DNA from: Chryseobacterium aquifrigidense
Lineage (GTDB): Bacteria > Bacteroidota > Bacteroidia > Flavobacteriales > Weeksellaceae
Reading direction: 5' to 3'
Length of the DNA: 64,000 nucleotides
Assembly: GCF_006716485.1 (NCBI RefSeq)
Contig: NZ_VFPD01000001.1
Coordinates: forward strand, 773,806 to 837,805
The translations under genes and the position numbers were made by a program. Under the pieces are notes generated by a model. It had not been told where the DNA came from. It saw nothing but the letters and a program-made list of their open reading frames with translations, and did no database searches. Below are positions 9,063-17,363 of this stretch, piece by piece. Numbering within the stretch: position 1 is the stretch's first letter; each line of letters starts with the position of its first letter.

Positions 9063-9119
9063 ATATTTGTAACTGCTTTGTTTAGAAGATATTTTTTTTT
9101 GAATATTCGTAACTGCTTT
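9063..9119 (+). repeat. Pair of 17-bp direct repeats, 40-bp spacing
   Basis: Seen: ATATTTGTAACTGCTTT at 9063-9079 and ATATTCGTAACTGCTTT at 9103-9119, one mismatch, start to start exactly 40 bp. The spacing is close to four helical turns, so a protein could bind both copies on the same face. They lie upstream of the leftward ParA/DUF3408 genes, making a partition-like site or operator plausible (inference). Confidence 0.65.
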
Positions 9120-9421
9120 TTTGCTTTTGCGCTTTTATAGTTTTAAAACTTTACATTTTTATGATTTACCCGTTTCATTATCAATTTTATATGTTGCTGT
9201 AAAGGAAAGAGTTTTCAAACCCAGTGCGGATTTTCAGGTAATTGATGGTGTTATTTGGCAGCAATTGGAAGAGGGTAATATTGTATATATCTGCTTGCTT
9301 CTGTTTACCTTGTTGTATCGATTTTTAGGAAGAGTTAGTGTTTATTACGACATCTGAAAGATGTTGATCGTTTGTTACAACAGTTTTTGTGATATGGTAA
9401 ATATAGTGTTCACCGGAACAC

Positions 9422-9478
9422 GGCAAGTTGTGTTTTGAGTGCCTCATAACTGTTTTTTGTGCCTCAAAACAACTTGCC
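9422..9478 (+). other. Candidate origin of transfer (oriT) with inverted repeat
   Basis: Seen: arms GGCAAGTTGTGTTTTGAG (9422-9439) and CTCAAAACAACTTGCC (9463-9478) pair over 16 bases with a two-base bulge. Two near-identical 12-mers, GTGCCTCATAAC (9439-9450) and GTGCCTCAAAAC (9459-9470), overlap the arms. The structure ends about 60 bp before mobA. Known: oriT sites usually lie just upstream of relaxosome genes and carry an inverted repeat next to the nick. The nick position cannot be read from sequence. A rho-independent terminator is unlikely because no T-run follows. Confidence 0.6.
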
Positions 9479-9539
9479 CAGCCGGGAGCTTTAAAACACT
9501 CTCCGAAGTCGAGGTTTACAAACTTTAAATGGATATCTA

Positions 9540-9971
9540 ATGAATGATCAGAAAAATAATAAGAGAAGTAAAGGTGGGCGAAAGCCAAAGATAAACCCTT
9601 GTAATCACCGTTATGTTTTTCGGCTGGATGATGAAGACAATAGCAAATTTCTGTCTTTATTTGAAGCCTCTGGAATAGACAATAAAGCTAAATTTATAAC
9701 ATCCGTATTGTTTTCGAAAGAGATAAAAACAGTAAAAATTGATAAGGGTACGGTTGATTTTTATATGAGACTGACTTCTTTTTATTCCCAGTTTAGAGCA
9801 GTGGGTGTGAATTACAATCAGGTGGTTAAGTTATTATACACCCATTTTACCGAAAAAAAAGCCGCAGCATTTCTGTATCAGTTGGAGAAACACACTGCTG
9901 AACTTTCAGCTTTATGCCGTAAAATTATCGAATTGGCGAATGAATTTACTAACGAGAATATAGAAAAATGA
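9540..9971 (+). CDS. mobA: MobA-type relaxosome accessory protein
   Basis: Seen: 143 residues with a basic, Gly-rich N-terminus (KRSKGGRKPKINPCNHRY) followed by VFRLDDEDNSKFLSLFEASG, resembling the ribbon-helix-helix start of MobC/MobA accessory proteins, and a helical C-terminal half. Known: in Bacteroidetes elements MobA binds oriT DNA and helps the relaxase nick. It precedes the relaxase gene by 7 bases and directly follows the candidate oriT, which fits this job. This MobA is not the relaxase; the name is reused differently in other plasmid systems. Confidence 0.8.
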   Translation: MNDQKNNKRSKGGRKPKINPCNHRYVFRLDDEDNSKFLSLFEASGIDNKAKFITSVLFSKEIKTVKIDKGTVDFYMRLTSFYSQFRAVGVNYNQVVKLLYTHFTEKKAAAFLYQLEKHTAELSALCRKIIELANEFTNENIEK

Positions 9972-9978
9972 TGGTTCA

Positions 9979-11262
9979 ATGATAGCAAAAATTGGCAGAA
10001 GCAGTAATTTATATGGTGCCTTAGCATATAATCATCATAAAGTTGAAAAGGGACAAGGACAAATTTTGTTGATGAATAAAATGGTGGAATCCACAGATGG
10101 AGCGTATACAATATCCCAATTAATGAGATCTTTCGATCCTTATCTGGCTGCCAATCTAAAAACGGAAAAGCATACGGTACATATATCGCTTAATCCCGAT
10201 CCGAATGATAAGGTCAGCGATAAGGATTTTGTAAAGATGGCAGAAGAGTATATGAAGGAGATGGGGTATGGAGAGCAGCCCTACATGGTGTTTAAACATA
10301 CTGATATCGACCGTACCCATATTCATATTGTGTCTGTATGTGTTGATGAAAATGGTAGGAAAATATCAGATCGATTTGAGAAAAGGCGATCGATGAATAT
10401 GTGCAGGCAACTTGAAAATACCTATAATTTATTGCCAGCTGCAGAAAATAAGGATTTTAAAAATAATCTGGTTTTCAAACCGGTTGATTATCAGTCCGGA
10501 AATATTAAACATCAGATCGCCTCAGTCATCAGGAATATAGCTGATGTGTATTCCTTTAAAACACTTGGAGAGTACAATGCTCTGCTTTCATTGTTCAATA
10601 TAGCGGTTGAAAAAATTGAAGGTGAACTGCATGGAAAATCACAGCGGGGTTTGGTGTATTTTGCATTGGATAAAAACAAACATAAGATTGGAAACCCCTT
10701 TAAAGCTTCAACGATGGGAAAAGCCACACAGCTGCCTGCACTGGAATCTCATTTTTTAAAAAGTAAAGAATCTACTCTTCAATCGAATAAAACTGAAATT
10801 AAAAGTAAGATTGACAATGCCCTTAAAGTGAGTCATCATGAAAAAGATTTTGTTGAGAAATTAAAGTCTGTGGGTGTCAATACGGTAATCCGCAGAAATG
10901 AAGCCGGACGTATGTATGGAATCACATTTATTGATCATAACTCTCAAACAGTATGGAATGGGTCAAATTTAGGAAAAGAATATTCCGCTGCTGTCTTTAA
11001 TGATTTATGGAAGGATCCTGAATATTTAAAAAGATCTTCTAATGAAAAGCAGGTACAACCTGAATCACTCCTAACCAATCAATTTTTACCCCTTCAACTT
11101 CATCCCTTATTTGGATTTTTAAATGATGACAATAATGATTTATGTGACACTGAATCAATGGACTCATTTCACGGATTGTTGCCAACGGTGCCGGGAGAAG
11201 ACTATGAAGAACAGATTTTTTTACAGCAAATGCAGAAGAGGAAAAAGAAAAGAAAAAGATAG
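9979..11262 (+). CDS. mobB: MobB relaxase (mobilisation nuclease)
   Basis: Seen: 427 residues. The N-terminal domain carries the histidine motif DRTHIHIVSV near residue 115, preceded by TVHISLNPDP and GYGEQPYMVFKHTD. Together these are the typical MOBP-like relaxase core, with a long helical C-terminal half ending in a very basic tail (KRKKKRKR). Known: the relaxase nicks one strand at oriT, stays covalently bound and pilots the strand to the recipient. The catalytic tyrosine should lie near the N-terminus; Y12 in SSNLYGALAYN is a candidate, not proven. The downstream partner gene mobC is separated from it by an inserted nuclease gene. Confidence 0.9.
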   Translation: MIAKIGRSSNLYGALAYNHHKVEKGQGQILLMNKMVESTDGAYTISQLMRSFDPYLAANLKTEKHTVHISLNPDPNDKVSDKDFVKMAEEYMKEMGYGEQPYMVFKHTDIDRTHIHIVSVCVDENGRKISDRFEKRRSMNMCRQLENTYNLLPAAENKDFKNNLVFKPVDYQSGNIKHQIASVIRNIADVYSFKTLGEYNALLSLFNIAVEKIEGELHGKSQRGLVYFALDKNKHKIGNPFKASTMGKATQLPALESHFLKSKESTLQSNKTEIKSKIDNALKVSHHEKDFVEKLKSVGVNTVIRRNEAGRMYGITFIDHNSQTVWNGSNLGKEYSAAVFNDLWKDPEYLKRSSNEKQVQPESLLTNQFLPLQLHPLFGFLNDDNNDLCDTESMDSFHGLLPTVPGEDYEEQIFLQQMQKRKKKRKR

Positions 11263-11280
11263 TCTGATGACCTCTCATAC

Positions 11281-12309
11281 TTAACTTTCTTTTTGCATGA
11301 TCGCTTGTACCTTTTGCTGTAATTCTTTTTTATCAGGTAAATACAACTGGTATTTGGATACAAATATTTTATTAGAAATACCACCTGTTGCATATTCTAC
11401 CAATACTTCATCTTTTTCCGCAGAAAGGATAATACCTATAGGCTCATTATCATCCACTACATTTTCTTCAGCTTTGAAGTAGTTCAGGTATAAATTCATT
11501 TGTCCTATGTCATTGTGCTCGACCTGTTTTATTTTTAAATCAATCAGCACAAAACATTTTAAGATACGATGATAGAATACGAGATCAATATAAAAATGCC
11601 TGTTACGAAGTGATATTTTATACTGTCTTCCTACAAATGTAAAACCTTTTCCCAGTTCTAAAAGAAACATCTGCAGGTTGTCAATAATCTTCTGTTCCAA
11701 CGCTTTTTCGGTAACACGATGACTTTGAGGTAATTTTAGAAAGTCCAATACATAAGGATCTTTTATAGCCTCTGTGGAATCGGTTACGATGTGACCTTTT
11801 TCCGCCAGCTGCAGTACACCCTTTTTATCTTTGCTCAATGCCAGCCTTTCAAAAAGGGAAGAGTTGATCTGCCTTTCCATTTCGCGATAGCCCCAATTTT
11901 CCAGTACTGCCTGCTTTTCATAGAACTTCCTTGCCGTATCATCGGAAATACCCAACAATGTAACCAGATGAGTCCAGCTTAATTTGGCAGGCACTGCCTG
12001 CCATTTTTGATAGGTCAGATAAAATCTGCGCATATCTAAAATGTTACGCCTGCCAAATCCTTTACCATAACGCTGTCTCAGATCTTTGGAAAGTGTTGCC
12101 AGTAAGTTACTTCCGTATTCCGCACGTTCTTCACCATGCTGCTCATATTCCACGATATGCCTGCCAATTTCCCAGTTGGCTTTCACCAGTTCAGTGTTAA
12201 CTGCCTTAACTGCATTTTGTCTTGCAACCTCAATAGCGGATCCGATACTGTCCAGTAGTTCAGTGTATGTTGATTGTACAGGTTTCATTGATATTTTGTT
12301 ATAGGACAA
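11281..12309 (-). CDS. YhcG/DUF1016-family PD-(D/E)XK nuclease
   Basis: Seen: 342 residues. The N-terminal DUF1016 region has WEIGRHIVEYEQHG and LRQRYGKGFGRRNILDMRRF. The C-terminal nuclease-like region has FYIDLVFYHRILKCFVLIDLK followed by the conserved GQMNLYLNYF. The core thus reads D-x(n)-D-L-K, with Asp where many nucleases have Glu. Known: YhcG-type proteins are widespread in mobile elements and next to restriction genes; a role in DNA cleavage or replication is proposed but not settled. The gene is inserted leftwards between mobB and mobC, which are normally adjacent, so it is likely cargo gained by the element. Confidence 0.85.
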   Translation of the reverse strand: MSYNKISMKPVQSTYTELLDSIGSAIEVARQNAVKAVNTELVKANWEIGRHIVEYEQHGEERAEYGSNLLATLSKDLRQRYGKGFGRRNILDMRRFYLTYQKWQAVPAKLSWTHLVTLLGISDDTARKFYEKQAVLENWGYREMERQINSSLFERLALSKDKKGVLQLAEKGHIVTDSTEAIKDPYVLDFLKLPQSHRVTEKALEQKIIDNLQMFLLELGKGFTFVGRQYKISLRNRHFYIDLVFYHRILKCFVLIDLKIKQVEHNDIGQMNLYLNYFKAEENVVDDNEPIGIILSAEKDEVLVEYATGGISNKIFVSKYQLYLPDKKELQQKVQAIMQKES

Positions 12310-12467
12310 ATGTAAAAAATTCCTTGGTCAACAACTGCTATGATCCATGAGAAAATAAGTTTCAGTACTGTGCCAAATGCTTCCTTATAACGCCTGACAC
12401 TGCCAGTGTAGAAAGCAGACTTCTGTCACCCGGTAAATTCATCATCCTAACTTTAAAAATTAATGAT

Positions 12468-14465
12468 ATGCAAGGTGAAGATGATCTACGGGGCTTAGCT
12501 AAAATTATGGCATTTATGCGTGCCGTCAGTATTATAATATTGCTGATGCATTATTACTGGTATTGTTATTCCTTTTTTCATGAAAAAGGATGGACATTGG
12601 AAATCATCAACAGAATACTGCAGAATTTCCAGAGAACGGCAGGCTTGTTTTCTCACAATCTCTATACAAAAGTTTTTACCATTGTATTACTCTCTTTAAG
12701 TTGCCTGGGAACAAAAGGAGTAAAAGACGAGAAGATAACCTGGTCTCAGATTATTGGTTTCATGGCAGTAGGAACGGTGATGTTTTTCTTCAATACTATT
12801 TTGCTGAAATGGGGTGGGGCAGGCATTCTTTTATATATGCTTTCAATGTCGATAGGATATATCCTCCTAATGGTATCAGGGGTATGGATGAGCCGTCTGT
12901 TAAAACATAACCTGATGGATGATGTATTCAATAATGAGAATGAAAGTTTTATGCAGGAAACCCAATTGATGGAAAATGAATACTCTGTGAATCTTCCTAC
13001 TAAATTCTATTACAAAGGAAAATGGAATCAAGGCTGGATCAATATTGTCAACCCATTCAGAGCAACCATTGTACTGGGAACTCCGGGATCAGGAAAGTCA
13101 TATGCTATCGTCAATAATTATATCAAACAGCAGATCGAAAAGGGTTTCTCCATGTATATCTATGATTTTAAGTTTGATGATCTTTCAACAATCGCTTATA
13201 ATCATGTATTGCAACATCAGGATAAATACAAAGTAAAACCAAAATTTTATGTTATTAATTTTGATGATCCCCGAAGAAGTCACCGGTGCAATCCTTTAAA
13301 TCCTGATTTTATGACGGATATTTCAGATGCTTATGAAGCAGCCTATACCATCATGCTTAATTTAAACAGAACGTGGATTCAAAAGCAAGGGGACTTCTTC
13401 GTGGAATCTCCCATTATTCTTTTAGCTGCTATTATCTGGTTTCTGAAAATATATGAAAATGGTAAATACTGTACTTTTCCTCATGCCATTGAACTGCTCA
13501 ATAAAAAATACTCTGATGTTTTCACGATTCTAACTTCTTATACTGATCTTGAGAACTATCTTTCCCCTTTCATGGACGCGTGGCAAGGTGGCGCACAAGA
13601 CCAGCTTCAGGGGCAGATCGCCTCTGCTAAAATCCCTTTATCACGAATGATATCTCCTCAGCTATATTGGGTCATGACCGGTGATGATTTTTCATTGGAT
13701 ATCAACAATCCAAAAGAACCGAAAATATTATGTGTAGGAAATAATCCGGATCGGCAGAATATCTATTCAGCAGCACTTGGGCTCTATAATTCCAGAATCG
13801 TAAAGCTCATCAATAAAAAAGGACAATTAAAAAGCTCAGTGATTATTGATGAATTGCCCACGATTTATTTTCGGGGATTGGATAATCTGATTGCAACCGC
13901 AAGAAGTAATAAAGTAGCTGTCTGTTTAGGATTTCAGGATTTCTCCCAGTTGACAAGAGATTATGGAGATAAAGAAAGTAAAGTGATTCAGAATACAGTG
14001 GGGAATATATTCAGTGGTCAGGTCGTGGGAGACACGGCTAAAAATCTCTCGGAACGTTTTGGAAAAGTCCTTCAGAAAAGACAAAGCATGACCATCAACA
14101 GAAATGATACGTCCACTTCTATATCTACGCAACTGGATAGTCTGATACCTGCTTCCAAAATTTCAACATTAAGTCAGGGAATGTTTGTAGGGGCTGTGTC
14201 TGATAATTTTGATGAAAGAATTGAACAGAAAATGTTTCATGCAGAAATTGTTGTGGATAATGAAAAAATAGCTGAAGACACTAAATCTTATCAGCAGATA
14301 CCGCAGATTTTATCATTTGTAAATGATAGTGGAGAAGACCGGTTCACATCAATTATTGAAGAGAATTACAAAAATGTTAAACAGGACGTTATGAGGATCA
14401 TTGAAAATGAAATTGAGCGTATAAAAACTCACCCTGAGCTACAGCATTTAATACCAAAAGAATAA
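12468..14465 (+). CDS. mobC: MobC, VirD4/TraG-type coupling ATPase
   Basis: Seen: 665 residues. Membrane segments lie near residues 15-40, 65-80 and 95-145. Walker A (GTPGSGKS) starts near residue 203 and Walker B (VIIDELPTI) near residue 456; a YDFKFDD motif follows Walker A. Known: this is the type IV coupling protein that docks the relaxase-DNA complex at the mating channel and pumps DNA. The start is preceded by AT-rich sequence without a strong ribosome site, as usual in this phylum. Both nucleotide-binding motifs are intact. A 13-bp palindrome (ACACTG-C-CAGTGT, 12397-12409) lies upstream and could be regulatory. Confidence 0.93.
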   Translation: MQGEDDLRGLAKIMAFMRAVSIIILLMHYYWYCYSFFHEKGWTLEIINRILQNFQRTAGLFSHNLYTKVFTIVLLSLSCLGTKGVKDEKITWSQIIGFMAVGTVMFFFNTILLKWGGAGILLYMLSMSIGYILLMVSGVWMSRLLKHNLMDDVFNNENESFMQETQLMENEYSVNLPTKFYYKGKWNQGWINIVNPFRATIVLGTPGSGKSYAIVNNYIKQQIEKGFSMYIYDFKFDDLSTIAYNHVLQHQDKYKVKPKFYVINFDDPRRSHRCNPLNPDFMTDISDAYEAAYTIMLNLNRTWIQKQGDFFVESPIILLAAIIWFLKIYENGKYCTFPHAIELLNKKYSDVFTILTSYTDLENYLSPFMDAWQGGAQDQLQGQIASAKIPLSRMISPQLYWVMTGDDFSLDINNPKEPKILCVGNNPDRQNIYSAALGLYNSRIVKLINKKGQLKSSVIIDELPTIYFRGLDNLIATARSNKVAVCLGFQDFSQLTRDYGDKESKVIQNTVGNIFSGQVVGDTAKNLSERFGKVLQKRQSMTINRNDTSTSISTQLDSLIPASKISTLSQGMFVGAVSDNFDERIEQKMFHAEIVVDNEKIAEDTKSYQQIPQILSFVNDSGEDRFTSIIEENYKNVKQDVMRIIENEIERIKTHPELQHLIPKE

Positions 14466-14473
14466 AGTAAAAA

Positions 14474-14490
14474 TCCCCGGAGACCGGGGA
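14474..14490 (+). terminator. GC-rich hairpin after mobC
   Basis: Seen: TCCCCGG-AGA-CCGGGGA, a perfect 7-bp stem starting 8 bases after the mobC stop. It is followed by TAAAAACTAATAACC rather than a T-run, so it may be a transcript 3'-end stabiliser or the top of a leader hairpin instead of a classical terminator. A 16-codon open frame starts 15 bases later. Confidence 0.5.
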
Positions 14491-14505
14491 TAAAAACTAA
14501 TAACC

Positions 14506-14556
14506 ATGAAAACTCAAATTAAACATGAGAATCGGGTGCAAATTTACTGTAAATAA
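14506..14556 (+). CDS. Possible 16-residue peptide after mobC
   Basis: Seen: ATG at 14506 opens a 16-codon frame reading MKTQIKHENRVQIYCK and ending TAA at 14554-14556, followed by a run of eight T. It sits between a GC-rich hairpin and the T-run, an arrangement like a leader peptide with an attenuator, but no rightward gene follows: the next genes run leftwards. It may instead be the remnant of a leader left when an element inserted. Expression is unproven. Confidence 0.3.
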   Translation: MKTQIKHENRVQIYCK

Positions 14557-14714
14557 GTTTTTTTTCCGATTCACCTCATCTATGAGTTGTATTGTAAAGT
14601 TTCGTAAAAATTATTTGGATTGAATACCTAACCCTCATAAGTATAATGAATGGTATCATATCTAATATTTATTTTCACAATTATACTCTGAGGCAATATT
14701 TTCTATCATAAAGT

Positions 14715-16307
14715 TTAATAAGGTATATTCCCTTTCCTTAATCTCAAAACAACATTTTTAATTTGAGGTAAGAGAAGTAAAGTGGCTATTACGAAAATCA
14801 CACCAGTTAGCATCCAATCATAATAATCTCTAGTAGCACGAGCCAATATTTGATGACCTACCATCTGATTAAGATATCCTGTGGAAACTACTTTTGAGGT
14901 ATAGATATCACTACCTGCATTCATATATTGATTTTGGATATCGAGTAAGGTAGCTGGCAATTGAGGGTTGGTTTCTGTAATTGCTTCCCGAAACTTTTCC
15001 CGAACTTCTGATTTAGTAAATAACTGAAGTTCGTTACTAAATGCCAGACTGGCTGTAAACCCTGTAAACCTAGCGAGTATCCCTACAAATGATGCATTAA
15101 TTGCGATTTTAGGTGGTGCTGAAGAAGCGGTAAATGAAACAATCGGGACAAACAATACACCTGTTGCCAATCCATAAATAAACATAGGAAAAATGAAATC
15201 TATTGTATCGCCCTGTACAGAAACAAACAGTATCATATAGGCATAATATACTGCCATCATCCCAAAACCAACAATAATAATACTTATCAGATTATAACCC
15301 ATTAAGACAAATCGGGAAGTAAGGAACATACTCAGTATAGTTACTAAAATTACAGCAGTCCATATGGGAATGGTGCTCAGTGGATCATTTCCTAAAAGCA
15401 CTTCAAGATAGCCGTAGGCAAGCCCTGTACTTCCTTTAAAGATGTAAAAGGTAAAAAGAAGTAATAATCCAATAACAAAATTCTTTGCCTTAAAGATCTG
15501 CAAGTTGATTAATGGTCGTTTAAGTTTTAATTCTCTAGTGATAAAAAGCGCAAGAATGATTAGATTACCCAGACTAAGAGCTGTAATTAATGAACTATCG
15601 AACCATCCTAATTGTCGCCCGTAGACGAAAATGTATCCCAATATTAAGATAAATGATACATAAAACAGATAGCCTGCCCAATCCACCTGATAAAGTGGAA
15701 TCTTTTTGGTAAATCGAGCCTTACCGTTCATTGTTAGCAATACGGTAATTGTTAGAATGAGGAGTATGATAATAAATCCGTAATATAACCAGTTAAAATC
15801 AAAGAAATGAATGACAACACTGGTCAAGATCGAATAAAAAGGTACAGCAATCTGTATGCTGCCATAAAGTAGACTGTAAGCAATCACGCGGGCTCGTACT
15901 GAATGTAATCGCGGAAAAATAAGTTGTAACACAATACCTGACATCAATGCACAGGTAACTCCTAACAAAAACTGGCACAAAACAAATAGTATCCAATCTT
16001 TGAAATAAAAACATATCATTGAGCATATCGCATTTACAGCAAGTGCTATCAGTAGATATTTCCTAGGTGCAAAATATTTTACAATTCTAAAATCCAGTGC
16101 AAGGAAAGCGACGGTAGAACCATAAATAATGACCATGCCATATTGTACATCGGTAGGTTGTATGCCGTAAAACCCCATCACCGCAATCGGACTGCCGTAA
16201 AAGGCGAAGCTAAACAGACAAGTCATCAGAATGGCAAATATAGTGGATCTCGCCACCCATTCAGATACCCAGGATTTGAAAATCGGTATTTTATGTGCTT
16301 GCATCAT
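14715..16307 (-). CDS. MFS multidrug transporter, DHA2/EmrB-like
   Basis: Seen: 530 residues with about 14 hydrophobic segments spread evenly along the protein, the layout of the DHA2 drug:proton antiporter family. Known: EmrB-type pumps in the inner membrane work with a HlyD-like adaptor and a TolC-like outer membrane channel; both partners are encoded directly upstream. The start codon overlaps the adaptor stop by one base, so the two are translationally coupled; a second ATG one codon later is possible. The substrate cannot be told from sequence. Confidence 0.88.
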   Translation of the reverse strand: MMQAHKIPIFKSWVSEWVARSTIFAILMTCLFSFAFYGSPIAVMGFYGIQPTDVQYGMVIIYGSTVAFLALDFRIVKYFAPRKYLLIALAVNAICSMICFYFKDWILFVLCQFLLGVTCALMSGIVLQLIFPRLHSVRARVIAYSLLYGSIQIAVPFYSILTSVVIHFFDFNWLYYGFIIILLILTITVLLTMNGKARFTKKIPLYQVDWAGYLFYVSFILILGYIFVYGRQLGWFDSSLITALSLGNLIILALFITRELKLKRPLINLQIFKAKNFVIGLLLLFTFYIFKGSTGLAYGYLEVLLGNDPLSTIPIWTAVILVTILSMFLTSRFVLMGYNLISIIIVGFGMMAVYYAYMILFVSVQGDTIDFIFPMFIYGLATGVLFVPIVSFTASSAPPKIAINASFVGILARFTGFTASLAFSNELQLFTKSEVREKFREAITETNPQLPATLLDIQNQYMNAGSDIYTSKVVSTGYLNQMVGHQILARATRDYYDWMLTGVIFVIATLLLLPQIKNVVLRLRKGNIPY

Positions 16308-17353
16308 TAATTTTTTAAAACATAAACATTGGCATTCATTCCGGCAGAGAGTTTTCCTAACTTTTCAGGCGCATCGGTCAATTTAATCCGAACAGGAATA
16401 CGTTGGATGATTTTGACAAAATTACCTGTAGCATTATCTGGTGGAAGTAATGAATAACGGGAACCGGTGGTTGGCGAAAGTGATTCGATATTGCCGTTAA
16501 ATGTTTCGTTCGGAAAAGCATCAACTTCTATGGATACCGCCTGTCCGATTTTAAAGTTGCCAATCTGTGTTTCTTTAAAATTTGCAATCACCCATTTTTG
16601 TTCCGCTTTGTTCATCAGGAATGCCAGTGTTTGCCCAGCTTGTATCAGTTGACCTTCCTGAATAGTCTTTTTACCAATTTGTCCATCAAAAGGTGCAGTG
16701 ATGACCGTATATCGAATGTCCAGTTCCTGTCGTTGAAGAAGTGCTTCTTTGATTTTTATTTCCGCCTGTACAGCAAGATGTTGAGCTCTAAAATCATTCA
16801 ATTTGGATTCCGCTACTTGTAATGAAGCTTTGGCCTGATTATAGTCTGACTGTGCAATAGATAAAGAAGTACTGATGTTGTCAAATTTTTGTTGTGTGGT
16901 AGATTCATCCGCCAGTAGATTTTTATAGCGGTCAAATTCTTTTTGTTGTTGGTTCAATCTCGCTTTAGCTCCTGCCACTTGCGCTTTGATGACTTCAATA
17001 CTTTCGAACTGCGTTTCTTCGTTCGCAGTCAGTATAGGTAATTTGGCGTGTGAACTCATGAGTTCTGCTAATGCGGCATCTTTTTTCAGCCCATACTCGT
17101 CCAATTCAATTAGCACAAGCGTATCACCTTTTTTAACCAGCTGATTGTCCTTGTAATATATTTTACTGATATACCCGCCCACTTTTGCGTTTATGGGTGA
17201 GAGATAAGCATCTATCTGTGCATCATTAGTCTGTTCATAGCGATATCCCTTTAAAAAATAGATAGCCCCCCAAATAATGATTCCTACGAATAATGTAATC
17301 CCCAACCATTTGGTTAAGCTTACAATAATTTTATCTGTTTTATTTTTATTCAT
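16307..17353 (-). CDS. HlyD/EmrA-like membrane fusion protein
   Basis: Seen: 348 residues with one N-terminal membrane segment (residues about 15-31). A lipoyl-like half follows (YLSPINAKVGGYISKIYYKDNQLVKKGDTLVLIE), then a coiled-coil hairpin (about 85-200), and a second half with VTAPFDGQIGKK. Known: this is the periplasmic adaptor that connects an inner-membrane MFS pump to a TolC-type channel. It lies between genes for those two partners, with a 10-base gap to the TolC-like gene. Length and domain order are normal. Confidence 0.92.
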   Translation of the reverse strand: MNKNKTDKIIVSLTKWLGITLFVGIIIWGAIYFLKGYRYEQTNDAQIDAYLSPINAKVGGYISKIYYKDNQLVKKGDTLVLIELDEYGLKKDAALAELMSSHAKLPILTANEETQFESIEVIKAQVAGAKARLNQQQKEFDRYKNLLADESTTQQKFDNISTSLSIAQSDYNQAKASLQVAESKLNDFRAQHLAVQAEIKIKEALLQRQELDIRYTVITAPFDGQIGKKTIQEGQLIQAGQTLAFLMNKAEQKWVIANFKETQIGNFKIGQAVSIEVDAFPNETFNGNIESLSPTTGSRYSLLPPDNATGNFVKIIQRIPVRIKLTDAPEKLGKLSAGMNANVYVLKN

Positions 17354-17363
17354 GATATTTGTA

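Larger units (their letters stand above)
8932..9539. other. 608-bp non-coding region between divergent parA-like and mobA genes
   Basis: Seen: an AT-rich stretch holding two 17-bp direct repeats (9063 and 9103) in its left part and a strong inverted repeat (9422-9478) just before mobA. A 78-codon open frame at 9121-9357 is present but looks accidental. The region should contain the promoters of both divergent operons and probably the transfer origin. Confidence 0.7.

Noticed and set aside
9121..9357. 78-codon frame between parA-like and mobA genes
   Set aside because: Starts inside the repeat region, no recognisable domain, hydrophobic composition typical of AT-rich chance frames, and it occupies the regulatory/oriT region.
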